A stretch of 5,098 bases of DNA, taken from NCBI GenBank assembly GCA_030597345.1, contig JAUVSA010000165.1:1-5098 (forward strand), written 5' to 3'. The DNA is from Bacillota bacterium. GTDB taxonomy: Bacteria > Armatimonadota > Hebobacteria > Hebobacterales > Hebobacteraceae. The position numbers and the translations under genes were made by a program. Positions 1-4,774 of the stretch are shown piece after piece (position 1 is the stretch's first letter; every line of letters begins with the position of its first letter). The notes below the pieces were generated by a model, which was given only the letters and a program-made list of their open reading frames with translations, ran no database searches and was not told the origin of the DNA.

Positions 1-44
1 GCACGTCAGCCTAGTGCAAGAGCGTCTTTAGGAGAAGAGATCAC

Positions 45-521
45 ATGCGGAAACGGATCCGCTGGTTACTCGTCATCGTGGTGGCGCTGCTCACATGGGG
101 CTGTAGGACTTCCCTGGTTGCCGCGCCGCCGGCCTCGCCCCCGACCGGGGCTGCCTCAGAGAAAGGGACCATCGACTGGTCCTATGACTACGAGGCCGCT
201 CTCGCGCAGGCTCGCGACGAGGGCAAGCCGCTCATGGTAGACGTCTTCGCCACCTGGTGCGCGCCCTGCAAGATGCTCGACGAAGACGTGTTCTCTCGCG
301 CCGACGTCGCCAACGCCAGCCGGAACTTCATACCCGTCAAGGTTGACGGCGACAAGAAGCCGGATCTGCGCGACAAGCTCGGTGTGAGCAGTTATCCTAC
401 CGTCGTCTTCCTCTCCCCTGACGGCGAAGACATCGGCCGATCCAGGGGTCTCGTACCCTATCAGATCATGCTGGATGTGATGTCGAAGGCCCTTGAGAAA
501 GTCGCCGGCGTCCAGCCCTGA
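45..521 (+). CDS. Exported thioredoxin-like protein (DsbD C-terminal domain / Thioredoxin_7 type)
   Basis: This 158-residue protein is probably a thiol-disulfide oxidoreductase acting outside the cytoplasm. Residues 1-20 form a signal peptide or anchor: basic RKRIR, a hydrophobic stretch, then Leu-Thr-Trp-Gly-Cys20. This resembles a lipobox, although Trp at -2 is unusual, so lipidation is uncertain. A Pro/Ala-rich linker (about 23-40) leads into a thioredoxin fold with WCAPC at 71-75 and the cis-proline loop SSYPT with Pro118. The sequence KPLMVDVFATWC, followed by a KMLDEDVFS-like stretch, resembles the C-terminal domain of DsbD. All catalytic residues are present. The start is supported by AGGAG at 30-34, 10 nt upstream of ATG 45. 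It is the first gene of the group and lies 30 nt before the first ModA-like gene, so it may keep cysteines of those proteins reduced (inference). An upstream gene could end at the TAG at 12-14, but too little is visible to tell. The fold call is firm; the partner is unknown. Confidence 0.88.
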   Translation: MRKRIRWLLVIVVALLTWGCRTSLVAAPPASPPTGAASEKGTIDWSYDYEAALAQARDEGKPLMVDVFATWCAPCKMLDEDVFSRADVANASRNFIPVKVDGDKKPDLRDKLGVSSYPTVVFLSPDGEDIGRSRGLVPYQIMLDVMSKALEKVAGVQP

Positions 522-541
522 TCTGACTGAGCCACTTGTGT

Positions 542-549
542 GGAGAAGG
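542..549 (+). promoter_or_regulatory. Ribosome binding site that fixes the start of the first ModA-like gene
   Basis: GGAGAAGG lies just upstream of ATG 552, with GGAG spaced 6 nt from the start codon. An in-frame GTG at 540 would add four residues, but it lies on this site and has no Shine-Dalgarno sequence of its own. ATG 552 is therefore preferred. Confidence 0.6.
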
Positions 550-551
550 CT

Positions 552-1457
552 ATGAGAGCAGCTGTTATCGTTGTCCTCGTCATCCTGGTCGCAGTCGGCG
601 GCGCCCTCGCCTGGCGCGCCCAGACCCGCGAACCTGTTGCCCCCGTCGTGGACGAGACGCCCGGAAAGCTGTACATCGCCGTCCCGATGGGCCTCTTCGT
701 CCCCTACAGCCAAGTGGTGGCGAGGTTCCGGGACCACCGTCCCAACGTCGAGTTCATGCAGATGATAGACACTCCGGAGACGATGGCCGGGGCGGTCGAG
801 GAGAACGAAAGCAAGCCCGACATCTTCATCTCGCCGGGGGGACATGAGATTACCGTCCTCGTGGCAAAGGGATTGGTCGACCCCGACTCCTTGGTCGCCT
901 TCGGCAGCTACGAAGTCGCCATCCTCGTGCCTAAAGACAACCCCGGCGGGATCAGCGCGCCCGAGGATCTCTTCAACCCAGAGGTGAAGGTCATCTCCTT
1001 CTCCTATCCTGACCTGACCGCTGCCTCTCACGCCGCGCGGCAGGCACTCCAGAACATGGGGTTCTGGGATGAGCTGGAAGACAAGATCGAGTACACTGGC
1101 TGCTGCAACGAATCCTTTCAGTGGATCGTAGATGGCCGCGCGGAGGCCAACGTCCAGTTTCTCGGCTGCCCCCTCGATCCCAAGACGGCGGAGATGTCCG
1201 ACAAGACCAAGGTGTCAATCGCCTGTACCCTTCCGCGGGACGCCTACTACATCCCCCGCAACGTAGCCGGCATCGTCGTTACCTCCAAGAATAAGGAACT
1301 CGCTCAGGAGTTCCTCGATTTTCTCACCTCCCCTGAGACGCTCGCCTTCATGGCCACCACCAAGATGCGGAACGACCAGGACCTCCCCCTCGTCCCAGGT
1401 CCATGGGGGCCCGAGTACGAGGCGGGACCAGTCCGGGCAGAGGTCGTCGGCACATGA
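552..1457 (+). CDS. ModA-like periplasmic substrate-binding protein, membrane-anchored (paralogue 1)
   Basis: This 301-residue protein has a type II periplasmic binding fold of the ModA kind. Residues 3-21 are a hydrophobic anchor or signal segment without a lipobox. Fold markers are LYIAVPMG (40-47), PDIFISPGG (89-97), where ModA has a DLFISAD-like motif, and an ALQNMGFWDEL segment (165-175) matching the ALQKLGAWDTL-type helix of E. coli ModA. Compared with ModA recalled from memory, the molybdate serines are absent: the Ser12 position is Gly47 and the Ser39 region reads T74-P-E-T. The Tyr170 position is Phe203, and the Val152 position is Cys185 within a Cys184-Cys185 pair. Two further cysteines are Cys206, in the CPLD motif, and Cys225. 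An oxyanion ligand of the usual kind is doubtful. The C-terminus (about 275-301) is Pro/Gly-rich and extends beyond the family core. The gene overlaps the next by ATGA. Family membership is solid; the substrate is unknown, and no permease or ATPase is seen. Confidence 0.85.
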   Translation: MRAAVIVVLVILVAVGGALAWRAQTREPVAPVVDETPGKLYIAVPMGLFVPYSQVVARFRDHRPNVEFMQMIDTPETMAGAVEENESKPDIFISPGGHEITVLVAKGLVDPDSLVAFGSYEVAILVPKDNPGGISAPEDLFNPEVKVISFSYPDLTAASHAARQALQNMGFWDELEDKIEYTGCCNESFQWIVDGRAEANVQFLGCPLDPKTAEMSDKTKVSIACTLPRDAYYIPRNVAGIVVTSKNKELAQEFLDFLTSPETLAFMATTKMRNDQDLPLVPGPWGPEYEAGPVRAEVVGT

Positions 1458-2278
1458 CCCGCTCCGCCCAGATTACAGTCATTGTCCTCCTCGTGGCTGT
1501 GCTCACCATGGGCGCTGTCCTGCTCGGCCGCGGCGGCGCCAAAGCTCCTCGCGACCCCAACGACCTGCTCATCTACGCTCCTTGCGGCATGACCGGCCCT
1601 CTCGTCGCGGCTACACAGGCCTTCCGCACTGCCCATCCCGACATCGATCTCGAAGTCAAGTACGACAACGCAATCGTCCTGGTGCGCAAGATCCGCCGGG
1701 GCGACCGGCCCGATGTCTTCATCTCCCCCGGCGAGGTCGAAATGCGCCAGATGGTCGAGGAAGGATTCGTGGCCGGCGACAGCGTCCGCGATTTCGGCAC
1801 CCTCGACCTGGTGGTGTTCGCGCCGCGCTCCACCGAGAATCTCGAAACCTTCGAGGACCTCAAGCAGCCTCACATCAAGAGCATCGCCCTTGCCGATCCC
1901 GACTTGAACTCGGTTGGCTACTACGGCAGAGAGGCGCTCCAGTCTCTCGGCCTATGGGATGCCCTCGCCGGCAAGATCCGCCCGCGCGAGTATCCTCTCG
2001 AAGCCGTCACCCTCGTCACCGACGGCACCGTCGAGGCAGGCATTACCTATCTCACCTGCCCCCTCGACACCGCCCCCGAGAAGGCCGACGCCTCTGAGGT
2101 CCGCATCGTCGCCGTCTTTCCCCGCGATTCCTATCCGCCAATCCGCTGCCAGGTCGGAGTCCTGCGTGAGAACATAGACCGGCCCGTCTCCCGCCAGTTC
2201 GTCGAGTTCATGCTCTCTGATCAGGCCCAGCAGGCCATCTCCGCCAACGGCCTGCTGCCCCTCGAGGAGCTGCAATGA
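1454..2278 (+). CDS. ModA-like periplasmic substrate-binding protein, membrane-anchored (paralogue 2)
   Basis: This 274-residue paralogue of the preceding gene is closer to classical ModA. A hydrophobic segment at about 7-24 is a signal or anchor with no lipobox. Markers are LLIYAPCGMTGPL (38-50), RPDVFISPGEVEM (85-97), a DPD...GYYGREALQSLGLWDAL segment (148-171) and GITYLTCPLD (196-205). It aligns without gaps to E. coli ModA (recalled from memory) from the WD helix to the pocket tyrosine, which is kept as Tyr199. The serines that bind molybdate are replaced: Gly45 at the Ser12 position and Ala73 at the Ser39 position. Cysteines are Cys44 (next to the Ser12 position), Cys202 (CPLD, shared with paralogue 1) and Cys232. 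The start at ATG 1454 is chosen over an in-frame upstream ATG at 1403 because it gives an ATGA overlap with the previous stop, has AGAGG at 1439-1443, and places the hydrophobic segment at the N-terminus. It may bind an oxyanion or a metal species; which one cannot be read from the sequence. Confidence 0.86.
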   Translation: MTRSAQITVIVLLVAVLTMGAVLLGRGGAKAPRDPNDLLIYAPCGMTGPLVAATQAFRTAHPDIDLEVKYDNAIVLVRKIRRGDRPDVFISPGEVEMRQMVEEGFVAGDSVRDFGTLDLVVFAPRSTENLETFEDLKQPHIKSIALADPDLNSVGYYGREALQSLGLWDALAGKIRPREYPLEAVTLVTDGTVEAGITYLTCPLDTAPEKADASEVRIVAVFPRDSYPPIRCQVGVLRENIDRPVSRQFVEFMLSDQAQQAISANGLLPLEELQ

Positions 2279-2784
2279 CCGAAACACGCCCCGATCGTCG
2301 CGCCTCGTTTCCCTTCTTCCCCGTCATCGTCATCGTGCTCGTGCTCGCCCTCGGGGTGGAAGCATTCCTCTTCTTTCGCCCCAACGTCGGCCGCCCCCGC
2401 GAAGCCGCGGAGGCAATCAGAGAGGGAGCCTCCCAGCAGATCGAGACCGTCGGCGATCCCTCCGCGCCATTCGAGATCAAGTTCTACGCGCCCCTCACCC
2501 TCGAATGGCACCAGAAGACCATCGGCCTCCTGCGCCAGTACGACGAAGACCACTCCGGCCGGATCTACCTCCACCTCATGCCCATGGGCAACTCGGAGTC
2601 CGACACCGAGATGACCAGCAAGGGCTTCTCCTGCGCCGTCATCCTCATCAACGGAGAGAACGAGTTCCCCCTCCCCGACGGCCGATCTCTCATCCTCGAA
2701 AAGCGCCCCAACACTTCCACCTCCACCTACGAGAGCGAAGACGTCATCACCGTGCTGGATCAGCTCGCATCCGCACAGCCATAG
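2275..2784 (+). CDS. Membrane-anchored small protein, possible degenerate thioredoxin fold
   Basis: This 169-residue protein belongs to no family I can name with confidence. One membrane segment (about 12-34, rich in Phe, Val, Ile and Leu) follows a basic N-terminus, giving an N-in topology with about 135 residues outside. The soluble part begins with the strand FEIKFYAPL (66-74), followed by a helix that includes LEWHQKTIGLLRQY (76-89), another strand (IYLHLMPMG), and then KGFSCAVILINGENEF (116-131). This order resembles a thioredoxin-like fold in which the CxxC is missing and the only cysteine, Cys120, lies about where the cis-proline would be. That reading is inference. The start ATG overlaps the stop of the preceding gene (ATGA), so it is probably co-translated with the two binding proteins and works in the same complex or pathway. 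It ends with TAG, and a second in-frame TAG follows 18 nt later. Coding potential is well supported; function is not. Confidence 0.75.
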   Translation: MTETRPDRRASFPFFPVIVIVLVLALGVEAFLFFRPNVGRPREAAEAIREGASQQIETVGDPSAPFEIKFYAPLTLEWHQKTIGLLRQYDEDHSGRIYLHLMPMGNSESDTEMTSKGFSCAVILINGENEFPLPDGRSLILEKRPNTSTSTYESEDVITVLDQLASAQP

Positions 2785-2801
2785 GCTTCACCCTCCTCGT
2801 A

Positions 2802-2837
2802 GGACGGGCATTCCTGTCCGGACCCCCTTTCTTGTCC
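2802..2837. repeat. Two adjacent 18-nt palindromic units of the form GGAC-N10-GTCC
   Basis: Unit 1 (2802-2819) is GGACGGGCATTCCTGTCC. It can fold into a 7-bp stem, with one G-T pair, around a 4-nt loop. Unit 2 (2820-2837) is GGACCCCCTTTCTTGTCC; it shares the ends and 13 of 18 positions, but its inner arms do not pair. The units abut, forming a perfect GTCCGGAC palindrome at 2816-2823. They lie 18 nt after the stop of the four-gene operon. This could be a dispersed REP-like element or a transcript 3'-end hairpin, but it lacks a clean T-tract, so I do not call it a terminator. Confidence 0.5.
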
Positions 2838-2861
2838 GCGCCATCCCGCGCTTGACACCCA

Positions 2862-2870
2862 TGCTATACT
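2862..2870 (+). promoter_or_regulatory. Candidate extended -10 promoter (TGCTATACT)
   Basis: TG-C-TATACT matches an extended -10 element (TGn-TATAAT). A perfect TTGACA lies upstream at 2852-2857, but it is only 7 nt away rather than about 17, so it cannot act as a normal -35 box. If active, transcription would start near 2877 and give a leader of roughly 138 nt before hicB. No gene starts closer. Confidence 0.3.
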
Positions 2871-2979
2871 ACTTGGGGCGCCCTGTGATGTAGCAGAGAT
2901 GCCCCGGAGCTTCTTCCCTCTGCTGGAGCTACAGCTACTGATACGACTCCACTGGACCCTCCTCGTCAGCACCGACCCG

Positions 2980-2988
2980 TGGTAGAAT
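2980..2988 (+). promoter_or_regulatory. Candidate extended -10 promoter for hicBA (TGGTAGAAT)
   Basis: TG-G-TAGAAT is an extended -10 match lying 26 nt upstream of the hicB start codon. It would give a transcript start around 2994-2996, immediately before the Shine-Dalgarno sequence. No convincing -35 box is seen at 16-18 nt spacing. Its position makes it the better of the two promoter candidates for the toxin-antitoxin module. Confidence 0.4.
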
Positions 2989-3000
2989 ATCCTGAGGAGA

Positions 3001-3009
3001 AAAGGAGGT
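3001..3009 (+). promoter_or_regulatory. Strong Shine-Dalgarno sequence that sets the hicB start
   Basis: AAAGGAGGT is a full match to the anti-Shine-Dalgarno core, placed 5 nt before GTG 3015. It rules against the in-frame GTG at 2979, which would put this site inside the coding region and overlap the candidate -10 element. Confidence 0.75.
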
Positions 3010-3014
3010 CCTCC

Positions 3015-3224
3015 GTGGTCAAGATCGAGGCCTATCACGACGGAGAGAGGTGGTGTGCGCGCGGCCTCGGGGTGGACGTCTTCACCCAGGGTGAGACCCT
3101 TGATGAGCTAATGGCGAATATCAAGGAGGCGGTCTCTTTACACTTCGAGGAACAACCCGAACTACCCGAGGTGCTAGTCCTGTCGGAGCTAAAGGTGGCC
3201 GATGCCAAAGCTCCCACAGGTTAG
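3015..3224 (+). CDS. hicB: HicB-family antitoxin (type II toxin-antitoxin system)
   Basis: This 69-residue protein has the compact HicB/UPF0150 fold, which in this family binds and masks the HicA mRNA interferase. Signature stretches are KIEAYHDGERWCARGLG (3-19), then FTQGETLDELMANIKEAV (23-40), matching the family pattern of a strand pair followed by TQG-T-EEL-ENIKEA. The C-terminal tail (about 45-69) is short. No ribbon-helix-helix or helix-turn-helix domain is present, so autorepression by the usual HicB DNA-binding domain is not expected; short HicBs of this kind are common. The GTG start is chosen for its Shine-Dalgarno sequence at 3001-3009. The gene overlaps the hicA frame by 23 nt, in B-then-A order. 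Leucine codons are unlike the neighbours (five of eight are CTA or TTA), which points to horizontal acquisition. The protein itself looks intact although its toxin partner is broken. Confidence 0.88.
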   Translation: MVKIEAYHDGERWCARGLGVDVFTQGETLDELMANIKEAVSLHFEEQPELPEVLVLSELKVADAKAPTG

Positions 3225-3444
3225 TGCGGATGCCCTCCTACGCCTTCTGGCCTCACTTGGCTACCGCGTGGTGCGCTAGAAGGGAAGTCATGCCCAACTG
3301 ACTGCCTCCACTGCCGCGGGAAAACACCGCATAACCGTACCGATACATCGCACCATCGCCAAAGGCACCCTCAACGACATCCTTTCCCAGGTGAGTCTGC
3401 GCACGGGAATACGCAAGGACGAACTTGTTCGCAGGCTGCACTGA
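3202..3444 (+). pseudogene. hicA: hicA toxin (HicA-type mRNA interferase) broken by an in-frame amber codon
   Basis: Reading from ATG 3202 gives MPKLPQVSADALLRLLASLG, then YRVVR, then TAG at 3277-3279 (codon 26). The frame then continues with KGSHAQLT and an RITVPIHRTIAKGTLNDIL stretch up to a proper TGA at 3442-3444. The whole reads as an 80-codon HicA with the expected helix, Gly-Ser-His, VP-H and KGTL motifs. HicA proteins usually have Gln or another polar residue where the TAG falls, so one C-to-T change (CAG to TAG) explains the break. The catalytic histidine (codon 30) lies after the stop, so the 25-residue product cannot be active. No useful in-frame restart exists downstream: the first in-frame GTG (3391) would leave 17 residues. 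AAAGGTGG at 3191-3198 serves as ribosome binding site inside hicB. Everything else is intact, suggesting a recent inactivation or a base-call error. Confidence 0.85.
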
Positions 3445-3523
3445 CGGCCCCGAACGGCCGCAGCGTCCCTCATTCCGTCTTCCGTCCGACCCTTTCCCCT
3501 TATCCCACGCCACAATCCACCAT

Positions 3524-3541
3524 CCCACCTCTGGAGGTGGG
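3524..3541. repeat. Perfect 8-bp inverted repeat upstream of rodA
   Basis: CCCACCTC and GAGGTGGG flank a 2-nt TG spacer; in RNA this would fold as a 7-bp stem with a CTGG loop. It begins 80 nt after the hicA frame and ends 25 nt before the rodA start. The right arm contains GGAGG, the only good Shine-Dalgarno-like sequence in front of rodA. It lacks a T-tract, so a classical terminator is unlikely. It may be an operator, an mRNA hairpin or chance. Confidence 0.45.
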
Positions 3542-3566
3542 CCGCAGCCCCCGCCGAATCCATCCC

Positions 3567-4742
3567 ATGATGGACATCCGCCTCCTCAAGCGACTCGACT
3601 GGGCTCTCCTCGCCGCTGTCCTCGGCCTCTGCCTCTACGGCCTCCTCATGATCTACGCCGCCACGCGCCCGGCGGATGCCGCGGGCCTCACGCCGCCCAG
3701 TGAGTTCGTGCGAAAGCAGGCCCTCTGGCTTCTCGTCGGGATTGCCGCCTGCGCCTTCACCATCTTCTTCGACTACGAGAGGATCGCTCGCTGGCACCTC
3801 CCCATCTATGCCCTCGTCGGCATCCTTCTGCTCCTCGTCTTCAAGATCGGCCTCTCTCCCACCGGAGCCGCCAGTTGGATCGGTCTTGGCGGCTTCCGCC
3901 TCCAGCCCTCCGAGCTCGCGAAGATAGCTGTCATCCTCTCCCTCGCCTCCTTCCTCAGCCACCGTACGGATGCCATCCGCGGCCTCCGCACCGTGCTCAC
4001 CTCCCTCTTCATCCCGGCCGCACCCGTCCTTCTGGTTCTCCTTCAGCCCGACTTCGGCACCGCCCTCGTCATCATCGCCATCTGGTTCGGCGCTCTCTAC
4101 CTCGCCGGCGCGCGCGGCCGCCACCTGACCGCCGTCTTCCTCTGCGGCATCATCCTCTTCGCCCTTATGTGGAACCTGGACAGGCTCCCTCTCGAACGCG
4201 TACGTCCCCCCGCGCTCGCCAAGGCCCTCGCCCAGGCCTGTCTCAAGGATTACCAGAAGCGCCGCCTCACCATCTTCCTCAACCCCCGGGCCGACCCCCT
4301 CGGCGCCGGCTACCATGTGATCCAGTCTCGCCTCGCCGTCGGCTCCGGGAAGATCACCGGGCGCGGCCTCTTCCGCGGCACCCAGAGCCGCCTCCGCTTC
4401 ATCCCCGAGCGCCACACCGACTTCATCTTCTCCGTCGTCGGAGAGGAGCTCGGCCTTCTCGGCGGCATCGCTATGCTCTCGCTCTACTTACTCATCTTCT
4501 GGCGCGGCCTCCGCATCGCCATCCGCGCGCGGGATCCCCTCGGCTCCCTCCTCGCCGCCGGCGCTCTCTCTCTGCTCATCTTTCACACCCTCGTCAACCT
4601 GGGCATGAGCGTCGGCCTCATGCCGATCACCGGCCTCCCCCTCCCCTTCGTCAGCTATGGAGGCAGCAATCTCCTGGCCAGTTTCGTCGCCTTCGGATTG
4701 CTTCAGAACGTCCACATGCGGCGAGATAAGATCATCTTCTAA
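3567..4742 (+). CDS. rodA: Rod-shape-determining SEDS peptidoglycan glycosyltransferase RodA
   Basis: This 391-residue integral membrane protein polymerises lipid II into glycan strands during side-wall growth, normally together with a class B penicillin-binding protein (PBP2). Around ten hydrophobic segments are visible, starting at about 12-30. SEDS signatures appear in order: LQPSELAKI (112-120), LLQPDFGTALV (158-168), the large outer loop with NPRADPLGAGYHVIQS (239-254), where Asp243 matches the catalytic Asp of RodA, then GSG-ITGRGLFRGTQ, IPERHTDFIFSVVGEELG (279-296), and near the end TGLPLPFVSYGGSNLLASF (355-373). Length is close to E. coli RodA (370). The start is placed at ATG 3567 (ATG 3570 is equally possible) because RodA proteins typically begin a few residues before LxxxDW. 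A GTG at 3537 is in frame but lies inside the inverted repeat. No Shine-Dalgarno sequence sits at normal spacing. RodA rather than FtsW is favoured by overall sequence. No mre genes or PBP2 lie in the window. Confidence 0.93.
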   Translation: MMDIRLLKRLDWALLAAVLGLCLYGLLMIYAATRPADAAGLTPPSEFVRKQALWLLVGIAACAFTIFFDYERIARWHLPIYALVGILLLLVFKIGLSPTGAASWIGLGGFRLQPSELAKIAVILSLASFLSHRTDAIRGLRTVLTSLFIPAAPVLLVLLQPDFGTALVIIAIWFGALYLAGARGRHLTAVFLCGIILFALMWNLDRLPLERVRPPALAKALAQACLKDYQKRRLTIFLNPRADPLGAGYHVIQSRLAVGSGKITGRGLFRGTQSRLRFIPERHTDFIFSVVGEELGLLGGIAMLSLYLLIFWRGLRIAIRARDPLGSLLAAGALSLLIFHTLVNLGMSVGLMPITGLPLPFVSYGGSNLLASFVAFGLLQNVHMRRDKIIF

Positions 4743-4756
4743 CCCCGACACACCGC

Positions 4757-4764
4757 AAGGAGGT
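4757..4764 (+). promoter_or_regulatory. Ribosome binding site for the DUF1844 gene
   Basis: AAGGAGGT is a full-strength Shine-Dalgarno sequence 10 nt before ATG 4775. It lies 14 nt after the rodA stop, fixes the start of the final gene and suggests co-transcription with rodA. Confidence 0.65.
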
Positions 4765-4774
4765 AAACGAAGAG

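Noticed and set aside
156..1031. Open frame of 291 codons on the - strand
   Set aside because: It is antisense to the thioredoxin and first ModA-like genes, spans their junction, has a His/Asp/Gly-rich composition typical of GC-rich shadows and shows no domain.
1403..1453. Upstream ATG adding 17 residues to paralogue 2
   Set aside because: The extension is Gly/Arg-rich and would push the signal segment inward. ATG 1454 gives the ATGA coupling repeated at the next junction.
2899..2985. 28-codon ORF in the spacer, a possible leader peptide
   Set aside because: It has no ribosome binding site and no attenuator-like structure, and its stop lies inside a -10-like element. Such short frames are expected by chance.
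2979..3014. Upstream GTG start for hicB adding 12 residues
   Set aside because: A full Shine-Dalgarno sequence at 3001-3009 precedes GTG 3015. The extra residues do not match the HicB N-terminus.
3277..3279. UAG read as an amino acid (recoded amber codon)
   Set aside because: The operon's last gene ends at TAG 2782-2784 with a second in-frame TAG at 2800-2802, and hicB ends with TAG, so UAG appears to be a normal stop here.
3445..3460. CGGCC / GGCCG inverted repeat after hicA as a terminator
   Set aside because: The stem is only 5 bp and is not followed by a T-tract.
3288..4415. Long open frame of 375 codons on the - strand opposite rodA
   Set aside because: It mirrors the C-ending codons of rodA, is very rich in Glu, Gly, Ala and Asp, and has no recognisable motif. 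RodA on the + strand has full family signatures.
3875..4729. Open + frame of 284 codons inside rodA
   Set aside because: The Arg/Pro/His-rich translation is a frame-shifted shadow of rodA.
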